DNA from: Azadirachta indica | Lineage: Eukaryota > Streptophyta > Magnoliopsida > Sapindales > Meliaceae | DNA: 64,000 bases | Direction: 5' to 3' | Assembly (NCBI GenBank): GCA_022749755.1 | Contig: CM040442.1 | Span: 14,482,457-14,546,456, forward strand | Shown: in pieces, positions 9,757 to 20,313 of the stretch | How the letters are laid out: every line of letters starts with the position of its first letter | Position numbering within the stretch: position 1 is the stretch's first letter | Translations under genes and position numbers: made by a program | Notes under the pieces: generated by a model | Seen by the model: the letters and a program-made list of their open reading frames with translations, nothing else | The model's database searches: none | Told to the model about the DNA's origin: nothing

Positions 9757-10957
9757 GGATGAGTGGACAAGCAAGAAATCCACAAGGTGAGATAGATCGA
9801 TTCCAAGCTGTAACCGAGTTGTTGCAAGCCATAGATAGAAAATATGGAGAGTTGGTTGATAGAATGGAGAGGCTGGAGGTTTCAGCCACAAGGGGGCAAC
9901 CACTTAATGCTCCTAATCTAACCATGCAAACTAGGCGAGTTCTAAGAAGAGCTCAATTAGATGATGGCTTTAATGATAGTGAATCGCTTGATGACAATGG
10001 AGAGGAAGAAGAGGTAAGACTGAGGGTAAGAAACAATAAAAATAGCAACATTGGGTCAAACTAAAAATTCCACCATTTTATAGAAGAATGAATCCTGAGG
10101 CATACTTGGATTGGGAAACGAAGATTGAATTAGTGTTTGATTGCAATGACTACACTGAATCCAAGAAGTTGAAGCTTGCTGTGGTTGTTTTTGAAGCTTA
10201 TGCTATTACTTGGTGGGATGATGCTAATCAAAAGCGAAGGAGAAATAGGGAAAGGTCCATTGAAGAGTGGAGAGATCTGAAATCCATCATGCGCAAGAGA
10301 TTTGTACCAAGCTACTAATATAGAGAATTGTATAATCGACTTCAAAATCTCACTCAAGGGTCTAAGAGTGTTAAGGAATACTATAAGGAGATGGAGGTAG
10401 CAATGATAAAAGCAAATGTAGAGGAAGATAATGAAGCTACAATGGCAAGATTCCTCAATGGTTTGAACAAGGAGATTTCTAATGTGGTTGAATTGCAGCC
10501 ATATATGGAGCTAGAAGACTTGCTTCACCATGCATTGAAGGTTGAGAAGCAACTGAAAAGGAGAGGTCGTATAAGTCATTTTTCCTCCTATACTTCTTCA
10601 TTCAAATCAAAAGATGATAAGGCTTCATCATCCAAGCCTAAAATCGAATCCAAAAAGTTTCCCAAAACATCCAATCCAAGCAAATACAAGGGTAAACTTG
10701 ATTCTACTACTAACACCAAGAATATTAAATATTTGAAATGTCAAGGTGTAGGACATTACAAGCGGGATTGCCTAAATCAAAGAACCATATTCATGCTTGA
10801 GGGAAAGTACTATTCGACCAGTGAAGAGGAGAATGAACAAGAGACGTTACCACCTCTTGAAGATGCAAGTGATGAAGAAGGGGATGAGCAATTTACTATG
10901 GCTGAAAGTGGTAAGACTCTTGCATCAAGAAGAGTTTTTAATATGCAAGTCCAACAG
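9757..10957 (+). pseudogene. Element D gag, broken in three pieces
   Basis: The ATG at 9757 follows the leader and opens MSGQARNPQGEIDRFQ, with a coiled-coil-like stretch ELLQAIDRKYGELVDRMERLE. A stop ends this piece at 10063. The next piece (10088-10318) holds the gag core (NPEAYLDWETKIELVFD, ITWWDD, KSIMRKRFVPSY) and stops where relatives read H-x-R-E-L. The third piece (from 10328) completes gag ([35 protein letters not shown]). Its zinc knuckle reads [14 protein letters not shown]: the first of the three cysteines is tyrosine, so the CCHC motif is lost. An acidic segment leads into the protease in the same frame. Confidence 0.92.
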
Positions 10958-11290
10958 GAAGAATGTGATCAAAGAGAGAATCTCTTCCGTACTAGGTGTC
11001 TTGTAAATGATAAGGTTTGTGATGTGATAGTTGATGGTGGCAGTGTAACTAATGTTGCTAGTACTACTCTTGTAGAAAAGTTGGGGTTATCTACTTTAAA
11101 ACATCCACATCCTTACAAGTTGAAGTGGCTTAATGATTGTGGGGAAGTTAGGGTGACAAAGCAAGTTCTTATTGCCTTCAAAATAGGCAAGCATAGAAAT
11201 GAGTTGTTGTTTGATGTAGTGCCCATGCATGCTGGTCATTTCTTGTTGGGACGCCCATGGCAATTTGATAGAAGGATGTTTACATAATGG
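10958..11290 (+). pseudogene. Element D protease
   Basis: In frame with the end of gag, the segment [25 protein letters not shown] carries the aspartic protease active site (V-D-G-G-S near 11030-11045). It continues through [20 protein letters not shown] and ends at the TAA at 11285-11287. The continuation into the RT linker is one frame away (11229-12095), so a single-base shift near 11280 separates protease from RT. The protease fold itself looks intact, but its polyprotein is not. Confidence 0.85.
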
Positions 11291-12095
11291 TTTTATAAAT
11301 CATTATACTTTTGAGAAGGATGGGAAGAAAATTACTCTTGTACCACTTTCACCTAAAGAAGTTTATGAAGGTGAGCTTAGAAGAATGCAAAGTCAGAGAG
11401 AAAACAAGAGTGAGAAGAAAAGAGTAAGTGAAGATGTAACAAAAGAGGGTGAGTTTTCAAAGGAAAAGAGTGGTAAAAATAATGAGAAAACAAAATATAG
11501 TCTATATGAATGGTTAGTTATGCCTTTTGGTTTAACTAATGCACCTAATACTTTCATGAGGCTTATGAACCATGTTTTGAAAAATTTAATTGGAAAATTT
11601 GTTGTTGTATACTTTGATGATATCCTTGTGTATTCCAAAAATTCGAATGAACATGTAAAACATTTAAGGGCTATACTTGATATTTTGAGGAAAGAAAAGT
11701 TATATGCTAACCTTAAAAAGTGTTCTTTTTGTTTAGATCGAATTGTATTTTTAGGTTTTGTGGTAAGTGCTCAAGGCGTTAAAGTTGATGAAGAGAAGGT
11801 AAGTGCTATAAAAAATTGGCATACTCCTAAATCGGTAAATGAGGTAAGAAGCTTTCATGAATTGGCTAGTTTTTATAGACGGTTTCTAAAAAATTTTAGC
11901 ACCATTGCGGCACCCCTTACGGAGGTAATTAAAAAAAATTGTACTTTTAAGTGGGACAAAAAACAAGAGCATGCATTTACTTTATTGAAAGATAAGGTTT
12001 GTACGGCACCAATTCTTGCTTTGCCTAACTTTGCTAATATTTTTGAACTTGAATGTGATGCATCAGGATTGGGCATTGGGGCTGTTCTTATGTAG
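11285..12095 (+). pseudogene. Element D reverse transcriptase with in-frame N-terminal deletion
   Basis: The open frame (11229-12095) passes from the linker ([18 protein letters not shown], then a lysine-rich run) straight into [20 protein letters not shown] near 11500. In A1 and C about 150 residues lie between these points. They include the LLAPKKDGTWRMCVDYRAVN-type block and the first catalytic aspartate (FSKIDLRSGY). This copy has lost them without losing frame. It keeps YFDDIL (11610-11627), the thumb and the connection ([18 protein letters not shown]), and the first RNase H aspartate ([16 protein letters not shown]). It then stops at TAG 12093-12095. The enzyme cannot be active. Confidence 0.92.
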
Positions 12096-12506
12096 GAAAA
12101 GAGGCCAATTGCCTACTTTAGTGAAAAGCTCCATGGCGCCTCATTGAATTATCCTACTTACGACAATGAGCTTTACGCTTTGGTTAGAGCTTTGGAAAAC
12201 TGGCAGCATTACTTATGGCCTAAGGAATTTGTTATTCATACTGACCATCAATCTTTGAAGTTCATTAAAGGGCAAGGTAAGTTGAACAAACGACATGTCA
12301 AATGGGTCGAATTTATTGAGACTTTTCCTTATGTGATTAAATACAATCAAAGTAAAGACAATGTTGTGGCTGATGCACTTTCAAGGAGGTGTATTTTACT
12401 TAATGCTTTAGATGCAAGAATGCTTGAATTTGAACATATTAAAACTCTTTATGATGATGATACTGACTTTTCTAGCATTTTCAAAGCATGTGAGAAAGCT
12501 GAGTAG
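12096..12506 (+). pseudogene. Element D RNase H, downstream of a nonsense codon
   Basis: After the TAG at 12093, the same frame reads [20 protein letters not shown] and [20 protein letters not shown], then [19 protein letters not shown] and the terminal DALSRR. The conserved acidic residues of RNase H are all visible (D in ECDAS, E in YDNELYA, D in HTDH, D in DALSR). Only the stop codon, probably CAG to TAG, separates it from RT. A further stop at 12504-12506 ends the frame before integrase. Confidence 0.9.
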
Positions 12507-13214
12507 TAAGTTCTATAGAATGGATGGGTTTTTATTTAAAGAAAATAAATTGTGCATACCTATTTGTTCTCTGAGAGAATTACTTGTAAAAGAGTCTCGT
12601 GGAAGTGGTTTAATGGGACATTTTGGCATTACAAAAACTTTAGATACTTTAGATGAACACTTCTATTGACCTAAAATGAAAAATGATGTGCAAAAAGTTT
12701 GTGATAGATGTGTTGTGTGCAAACAAGCTAAATCTAAAGTTTTAAATCAAAGTTTGTATACTCCTTTACCTGTTTCTAGTGAACCTTGAACTAATATTTA
12801 TATGAATTTTGTTTTGAGTTTACTTAGATTGAAAAAAGGGAAAGATTATATTTTTGTAGTGGTTGATAGGTTTTCCAAGATGTCACATTTTATACCTTAT
12901 AATAAAACTGATGATGCCACTAATATTGCAAATCTGTTCTTTAGGGAAGTAGTGCGTTTGCATGGCATTCCAAAAACTATTGTTAGTGATAGAGATGTGA
13001 AGTTTCTAAGTCATTTTTGGAAAGATTTGTGGAGTAAATTGGGTACTACATTATTATATTCTACTACTTGTCACCCACAAACTGATGGTCAAATAGAAGT
13101 TGTGAATAGGACTTTGGGAACTTTGTTGCGTGCTATTGTCCAAAAGAATTTGAAGAATTGGGAAGACTGCATTCCATTTGTTGAATTCACATATAATATA
13201 GTTGTTTATGATTT
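12507..13214 (+). pseudogene. Element D integrase, zinc finger and catalytic core, broken
   Basis: The zinc-binding part (GHFGITKTLDTLDEHFY and CDRCVVCKQAKS) is cut by TGA at 12667-12669, where a tryptophan is expected. A second TGA at 12787-12789 also replaces tryptophan. The open piece from 12802 encodes the DDE core. The usual MDF of the first catalytic aspartate is MNF here (AAT at 12805-12807), while the second aspartate (VSDRDVKF) and the glutamate ([15 protein letters not shown]) are present. Normal sequence stops near 13214, where an inverted segment is inserted. Confidence 0.9.
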
Positions 13215-13493
13215 ATTGAATTATTGCAAGATCATCCCACAAACCTTGAATCATCTCATTCAATGCATCCTGGAATTTCTTCATTCTTACTCTTATAACG
13301 GGACCATTAGGTAGCTGAATTGGATCATTGCTCTTGTGTGCATCTATATTTGCATCATTCGCTCGCTCCTCAAGATGATTCGTCCACAAATCTTGACCAT
13401 CTACATCAAAAGGACAAAGATCAGCCACATTAAAAGTTGCATTTACAGTATACTTACCAGGAAGATTCAATTTGTAGGCATTATCATTGATCT
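13215..13493 (-). repeat. Inverted copy of the element D polyprotein tail and LTR start
   Basis: Read on the minus strand, these ~279 bases match 13789-14067: the end of integrase (NLPGKYTVNATFNVADLCPF), the PPT, and the first ~140 bases of the 3' LTR. They sit inside the integrase gene in reverse. The 13-base sequence TTGTTTATGATTT occurs at both edges (13202-13214 and 13493-13505). The intact copy lies ~295 bp downstream, so the region can form a long stem in RNA. Confidence 0.92.
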
Positions 13494-14160
13494 TGTTTAT
13501 GATTTTAACCCATTAACCCATTTGGATTTAGTTCCTTTACCTTGTGATGAAAGAATTAGCTTGGATGGGAAAACGAAGGCAGAATTGGTGAGAAAACTAC
13601 ATGCAAATGTGCGCAAGAACATTGAAAAGAAAAATCAACAAATTACAAGCCAAGTAAACAAAGGATGAAGGCGCGTTGTATTTGAGCCTGGTGATTGGGT
13701 TTGGGTACATATGCGAAAAGAAAGGTTTCCAACTCAAAGGAAGTCAAAGCTACATCCAAGAGAAGATGGTCCCTTTCAAGTTGTTGAGAAGATCAATGAT
13801 AATGCCTACAAATTGAATCTTCCTGGTGAGTATACTGTAAATGCAACTTTTAATGTGGCTGATCTTTGTCCTTTTGATGTAGATGGTCAAGATTCGTGGA
13901 CGAATCATCTTGAGGAGCGAGGGAATGATGCAAATATGGATGCACACAAGAGCAATGATCCAATTCAGCTACCTAATGGTCCCGTTACAAGAGTAAGAAT
14001 GAAGAAATTCAAGGATGCATTGAATGGGATGATTCAAGGTTTGTGGGATGATCTTGCAATAATTCAAGAGTGTAAGAAAGAGTCAAATATAAAGCTTGGA
14101 CTTCAAGACAATAATCAGAGCTTGGTAACATTGACAAAAGTACAAGAAGGCAAAATCTAA
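13494..14160 (+). pseudogene. Element D integrase C-terminus, extending into the 3' LTR
   Basis: After the inverted insertion the reading resumes at VYDFNPLTHLDLVPLPCDER and LVRKLHANVRKNIEKK, with a TGA at 13666-13668. The frame from 13711 holds the GPY/F-type module (MRKERFPTQRKSKLHPREDG and PFQVVEKINDNAYKLNLPGE). It passes through the PPT and runs 235 bases into the LTR, to TAA at 14158-14160. This tail includes LPNGPVTRVRMKKFKDALNG. There is no chromodomain of the usual kind. The GPVTR-x-R-x-K tail recalls the CR motif of CRM-clade integrases, a recollection that a phylogeny should test. Confidence 0.88.
13912..13925 (+). promoter_or_regulatory. Polypurine tract of element D
   Basis: GAGGAGCGAGGGAA directly precedes the TG of the 3' LTR. 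It is almost all purine, as expected for the plus-strand primer, and it is also read as codons of the integrase tail (EERGN). Confidence 0.85.
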
Positions 14161-14773
14161 AGATTAAAGCTTTTACGGAATTCGACTTTTCAAATCTGTA
14201 TAAGGGCATATTCGAATGATGTCTCAAGACTAAGCAAACATATTCAAGTCTTTTAATTGCAGTTTAAATCAGATTGTCATCATGATTCAAGTTTCGGATT
14301 CCATGTGCCATTTTGGGCTAAGTTACTGTTCAAGCCCATTATTTATTTTAGTCTTACTTATAAATATATATTTATAGTTTGTTATGTATTTGGATTTTTA
14401 ATGCTAATTATTAAGCTCAAATTTAGTTTATTTTATTTTAAATTAGAATAAGTTTAATTTTGTGGCCAAACACTCCAATTATGGTTACTTATCTCTTGTA
14501 CCCTTATATATTCAGCGACATGCTCCTATGGAGGCATCAATTACTTTTTCGAATGAAATAAAATTGAGAATGTTTTCTCTTTTTTTGATTCTTACTTGAA
14601 TCAAGGTTCTTACAATCAAAACTAATTATTTTGAAGGTATTTATTCTAAAGTTCTATTTCACAAATTAAAATTGGATTGCAGACTTGGGTGAATCTGATT
14701 TAACTTTCCAAGAGGTTGCTTTCATACATAAAGATATTAGGTCTCAAGTTTAATATACTCGGGGTTCGTATCA
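13926..14773 (+). mobile_element. 3' LTR of element D
   Basis: The LTR begins TGATGCAAATATGG and ends GTTCGTATCA. It is followed by CAATG, the right target duplication (14774-14778), and then satellite. It matches 8089-8943 throughout. Confidence 0.92.
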
Positions 14774-17700
14774 CAATGTATTTGATTTAAAAAATGGACA
14801 AGTCAGAAATGTACGATTTTCAGGGACAAAATTGTCAAAACACGAAACGGGCGAAAAAAATGGTTTCGTTTCAAGACAGAACTCATGTCTTGTGACAATT
14901 GTTACAATGTATTTCATTTAAAAAATGAAAGACTCAGAAATGTACGATTTTCTGGGGCAAAATTGTCAAATGCAAAACGGGCGCAAAAAAATGGTTCCGT
15001 TTCGAGATGGGACTCATGTTTTTGTGACTTGCCATGGTGTTATGATTGTTACTATATATTTCATTTAAAAAACAGAACAGTAGAAAATCTACGATTTTGG
15101 GGACAAAATTGTCAAACCCGAAATGAGCGCAAAAAAATGGTTTCGTTTTGAGATAAGACACATGTCCTTTTACTAACCGTGGTGTGATGATCGTTACAAT
15201 GCATTTCATTTCAAAAAGTGAAGAGTCAAAAATGAACAATTTTCGAAGACGAAATTGTCAAACGAAAAACGGGCGCAAAAAAAATGGTTTCGTTTCGAGA
15301 CGAAACGCACGTCTTGTTACTCACCGTGAGGTGACGATCATTACAATGCATTTCATTTTAAAAACAGAAGAGTCAGAAATGTACGGTTTTCGAGGGTGAA
15401 ATTATTAAATGCGAAACAGGCGCAAAAAAATGGTTCTGTTTCTAGACAAGATGGATGTCTTGTTTCTCACTGTGGCATGATGATCGTTACAATGTATTTG
15501 TTTTTAGAAAACGGACGAGTCGGAAATATATAATTTTCGGGGACGAAATTGTTAAAACGCGAAACGGGAGCAAAAAAATGATTTCGTTTCGAAGCAGGAC
15601 TCATGTCTTGTGACTCACTGTGGTGTGACAATTGTTACAATGTATTTCATTTAAAAAATAGAAGAGTCGGAATTGAACAATTTTTGGAGACGAAATTATC
15701 AAACGCAAAACGAGCGCAATAAAATAGTTTCGTTTTGAGCCGGTACGCTTGTCTTGTTACTCACCGTGGGGTAACAATAGTTACAATGCATTTTATTTCA
15801 AAAACGGAACAGTCAAAAATGTATAATTTTCAGGGACGAAATTGTCAAACACGAAATGAGCGAAAAAATTGTTTCGTTTCTAGATGAGATGCATGTCTTG
15901 TTTCTTACTGTAGAGTGACAATTGTTACAATGCATTTCTATTTGAAAATGGAGGAGTCGGAAAAGTATAGTTCTCGGGAACGAAATTGTCAAATGCAAAA
16001 TAGGCGGAAAAAAATTGTTTCGTTTTGAGACAAAACGCATGTTTTGTTACTCGCCATGGTGTCACGATCATTATAATGCATTTCATTTAGAAAACGGAAG
16101 AGTTAGAAATGTACGATTTTCGGGGATAAAATTGTTAAACACGAAACGAGTGCAAAAGAGTGGTTTCGTTTTGAGACGAGACGCATATTTTTTTACTCAC
16201 CGTGGCATGAGGATAGTTACAATGCATTTCATTTCAAAAACGGACGAGTCGAAAATGAATGATTTTCGGGACAAAATTGTCAAACGCAAAATGGGTGCAT
16301 AAAATGGTTTTCTTTCGGGATGGGACACGTCTTGTGACTCACCGTGATGTGACGATCATTACAATATATTTCAATTAAGAAACGGAAGAATCAGAAATGT
16401 ACGATTTTCGGGGACGAAATTGTCAAACGCGAAACGGGCGCAAAAAAATAGTATTGTTTTGAGATAGGACTTATGTCTTTCTACTCACCATGATGTGATG
16501 ATCGTTACAATGCATTTCATTTCTAAAATGGAAGAGTTGAAAATAAACAATTTTTGGGGATGGAATTGTCAAACGTAAAACAGGAGCAAAAAAATGGTTT
16601 CGTTCTGAGACGGGAGACATGTCTTGTTACTTGCTGTGGGGTGACGATTATTACAATACATTTTATTTCAAAAACAGAAGTTAGAAATGTACAATTTTTG
16701 GGGACAAAATTGTCAAACCAGAAATGGGTGCGAAAAAATAGTTTTGCTTCGGGACGAGACACGTTTCTTATTTCTCATTGTAGCATAACAATCAATACAA
16801 TGCATTTCTATTTGAAAATGGAGGAGTCGGAAATGTACAATTCTCGGGAACGAGGTTGTGAAATGCAAAAAGATGCACAAAAAGGGTTTCGTTTCTAGAC
16901 AAGACTCATGTCTTGTTACTCACCGTGGGATAAAGATCATTACAATGCATTTTATTTAAAAAACAGAAGAGTTGGAAATGTATAATTTTCAGGGAGAAAA
17001 ATGTGAAACGTAAAATGAGCGCAAAAAAATAGTTTGGTTTTGAGACGAGACACATGTCTTCTTTCTCACCAGGGGCTGACAATCCTTACAATGCATTTCT
17101 ACTCGAAAATGGAGTAGTCGGAAATGTACGATTATCAGGAACGAAGTTGTCAAACGTAAAACGGGTGCAAAAAAATGATTTCACTTTGAGACGGGATGCA
17201 TGTCTTCTTACTCACCATGGCATCACGATCATTATAATGCATTTCATTTAAAAAATAGAAGAGTTGCAAATGAACGATTTTCGGGGACGAAATTGTCAAT
17301 CGCAAAACAGGCACCAAAAAATGCTTTCGTTTTGAGACAGAACACGTGTCTTTTAACTCACCATGGGTTGATGATCGTTACAATACATTTCATTTCAAAA
17401 ACAGAAGAGTCAGAAATGTACGATTTTTTGGGACGAAATTGTCAAACGCGAAACATGCGCAAAAAAAATGGTTTCGTTTCTAGACGAGATGCCTGTCTTG
17501 TTTTTCATGGTGGCATGATGATTGTTACAGTGTTATTCATTTAAAAAACGGACGAGTCAGACATGTACGATTTTCGGGGACTAAATTGTCAAACGCAAAA
17601 TGCGTGCAAAAAAATGGTTTTGTTTCGAGACAGGACTCATGTCTTGTGACTCGCCGTGGCGTGACGATCGTTACAATCTATTTCATTTGAAAAATTGAAG

Positions 17701-19834
17701 AGCCAGAAATGTACGATTTTCGGGGATGAAATTGTCAAACGTGAAACGGGTGCAGAAAAATGGTTTCGTTTCGAGACAGGACGCATGTCTTTGCACTCAC
17801 CATGCTGTGATGATTATTACATTGCATTTCATTTCGAAAACTGAAGAGTCAGAAATGAACAATTTTTGGGGAAGAAATTGTCAAATGCAAAACAGGCACA
17901 AAAAAATGGTTTCCTTTCGGGACAGGATGCATTTCTTGTGACTCACCGTGGCGTGACCATCATTACATGGTATTTCATTAAAAAAACGAAAGAGTCGGAA
18001 ATGTACAATTTTTGGGGAAAAAATCATCAAACGCGAAACGGCCGCAAAAAAATGGTTTCTTTTTGAGACTGGACGCATTTCTTTTAACTCACCTTGGGTT
18101 GACGATTGTTACAATGCATTTCATTTCAAAAACGGAAGAGCCGGAAATGTACAATTCTCAGGAACGAAATTGTCGAACGCAAAACGGGCTCAAAATCATG
18201 ATTTCATTTCAAGAAAGGACGCATGTTTTGTTATTCACCATCGGGTGAGATTGTTACAATACATTTCATTTAAAAAATAGAAGAGTCAGAAATGTACGAT
18301 TTTTGGGGACGAAATTGCCAAACACAATACGGGCGTAAAAAAATGGTTTCGTTTTGAGATGGGACGCATATCTTTTTACTCACCATGGTGTGATGATCAT
18401 TACAATGTACTTCATTTCAAAAACGGAGGAGTCGAAAATGAATGATTTTCGGAGATGAAATTCTCAAACGCAAAACAGGCGTAAAAAATTGGTTTCCTTT
18501 TGGGACGGAATGTGTGTCTTGTGAGTCACTGAGGCGTGATGATTGTTACAATATATTTCATTAAGAAAATGGAATAGTAAAAAATGTACGATTTTTGGGA
18601 ACGGAATTGTCAAACACAAGATGGGCGCAAAAAAATGGTTCCGTTTCAAGACGAGTTTCATGTCTTGTGACTCACCATAACGTTATGATCATTACAATGT
18701 ATTTCATTTAAAAAACAGAACAGTCAGAAATGTACGATTTCAGGGACGAAATTGTCAAACCCGAAACGAGCACAAAAAAATGGTTTCGTTTTGAGACGGG
18801 ACTCATGTCTTGTGACTCACCATGGTGTAACAATCGTTGCAATGTAATTTCATTTAAAAAACAGAAGAGTCGGAAATGAACGATTTTCAGAGACAAAATT
18901 GTCAAACGCAAAACGGGAGCAAAAAAATGGTTTCGTTTCAAGACGGTACGCGTGTCTTGTTATTCACCGTCGGGTGACGATCTTTACAATGCATTTATTT
19001 CAAAAGCAGAACAGTCAAAAATGTACGACTTTCGAGGATGAAATTGTCAAATGCAAAACAGGCACAAAAAAATAGTTTCATTTTGACACGAGATGCATGT
19101 CTTGTTTCTTACCATGGCATGACAATCGTTACAATGCATTTCTATTCAAAAATGGAGGAGTCAGAAATGTACAATTCTTGGGAACGAAATTGTCAAACGC
19201 AAAACGGGCAGAAAAAAATTGTTTCGTTTTGAGACTAAACACATGTCTTGTTACTCACCATGATGTGACAATTGTTACAATACATTTCATTTCAAAAGCA
19301 GAAGAGTAGGAAATGTATGATTTTCAGGGATGAAATTGTCAAACGCGAAACGAGCGCAAAAGAAATGGTTTCATTTTTTAGACGGGACACATGTGTTTTT
19401 ACTCACCGTGGTGTGAGGATCATTACAATAAATTTGATTTAAAAAACGGAAGAGTCGGAAATGTACAATTATGGGGCGAAATTGTCAAACACGAAATGGG
19501 TGCAAAAAAATGGTTTCGTTTCAAGACGGGACTTATGTTTTCCTACTCACCGTGGCGTGATGATTATTACAATGCATTTCTATTCGAAAATGGAGAAGTT
19601 AGAAATTTACGATTGTCGGGAACGAAATTGTCAAACACAAAATGAGCGGAAAAAAATTGTTTCGTTTCTAGAAGGGACGCATATCTTGTTACTCACTGTG
19701 GGGTGATGATCTTTGCAATGCATTTCATTTCTAAAACGGAACAGTCAGAAATGTATAATTTTCGGGGACAAAACTGTTAAACGCAAAACGGTTTCAAAAA
19801 AATAGTTTCGTTTCGAGACGATATACATGTCTTA
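14774..19834 (+). repeat. Main satellite array S3, ~146-147 bp monomer, about 34 copies
   Basis: The block GTACGATTTT (or a variant) recurs at 14811, 14942, 15089, 15234, 15381, 15529, 15675 and 15821. Spacings are 131, 147, 145, 147, 148, 146 and 146, and the pattern continues to the end of the array. Each monomer also carries GACGAAATTGTCAAACGCGA, GCGCAAAAAAATGGTTTCG, GAGACGGGACGCATGTC, ACTCACCGTGG and CGTTACAATGCATTTC. All copies face the same way. Copies differ by scattered substitutions, many of them C-to-T or G-to-A at CpG. Many reading frames of 60-115 codons cross the array because 147 is a multiple of three. I regard them as by-products. Confidence 0.96.
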
Positions 19835-20313
19835 TTTCTTTGAAAATAAACCTTAAAAATTTCAATAGTTAGGCCAACAACTATCACCTAACTTTGACAA
19901 ATGAATACAAACATTTAAAATTCTTTGAAAATAAACTAAAACAGTTAAGACTATGAATTACAACTCACTAAATCCTTCTATCATTTAGAAATTAAACAAA
20001 ACACATTGAATTTAAGTTAAAAAATCTTTAAAATTCGTGTATCCAGATTTTGCCTTGAAAATTAATATGTTGTGAAGAAGTTACCATAAGTTTCTTTAGA
20101 AAACTCCAAATGCTAAACCGTAAAATTTTATAGAAAGCTTACTTCTTCAACTTTTCAATGAGACCACCTCTTTCTGAAATATGACTTCAGTTAGTACAGT
20201 TTAAATTTTGAAATTGCTTCTCTGAAAGTGTCTTCATAACTTAATAAATTAAGGTAATTTTCTTGAACTTATTGGCACTGAAGTTCTACTCTTAATGTTC
20301 AGACACTCCCGTG
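19835..20313. mobile_element. Non-satellite insertion in the array, possible solo LTR
   Basis: About 470 bp of AT-rich sequence without coding potential interrupts the satellite. It can be read as TG...CA, from TGAAAATAAACC near 19841 to CCCGTGTCA near 20315. Its left part (GGCCAACAACTATCACCTAA) resembles the complement of part of the family A/C LTR, so it may be a minus-strand solo LTR or LTR piece. I see no clear target duplication, so the type is uncertain. Confidence 0.45.

Larger units (their letters stand above)
8089..14773 (+). mobile_element. Gypsy element D, complete outline, inserted in satellite
   Basis: The 6.7-kb element has a 5' LTR (8089-8943), PBS (8947-8957), leader, gag-pro-RT-RH-IN remnants, PPT (13912-13925) and a 3' LTR (13926-14773). 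A 5-bp duplication in the satellite flanks it. By eye the two LTRs are about 95% identical over their first 230 bp, so the insertion is moderately old. The element is defective in several ways: an in-frame RT deletion, nonsense codons in RNase H and integrase, an inverted insertion in integrase, and a lost catalytic aspartate. Confidence 0.92.

Noticed and set aside
14774..19834. CRISPR-like array (regular repeats)
   Set aside because: The whole unit repeats with no unique spacers, and the genome is eukaryotic.
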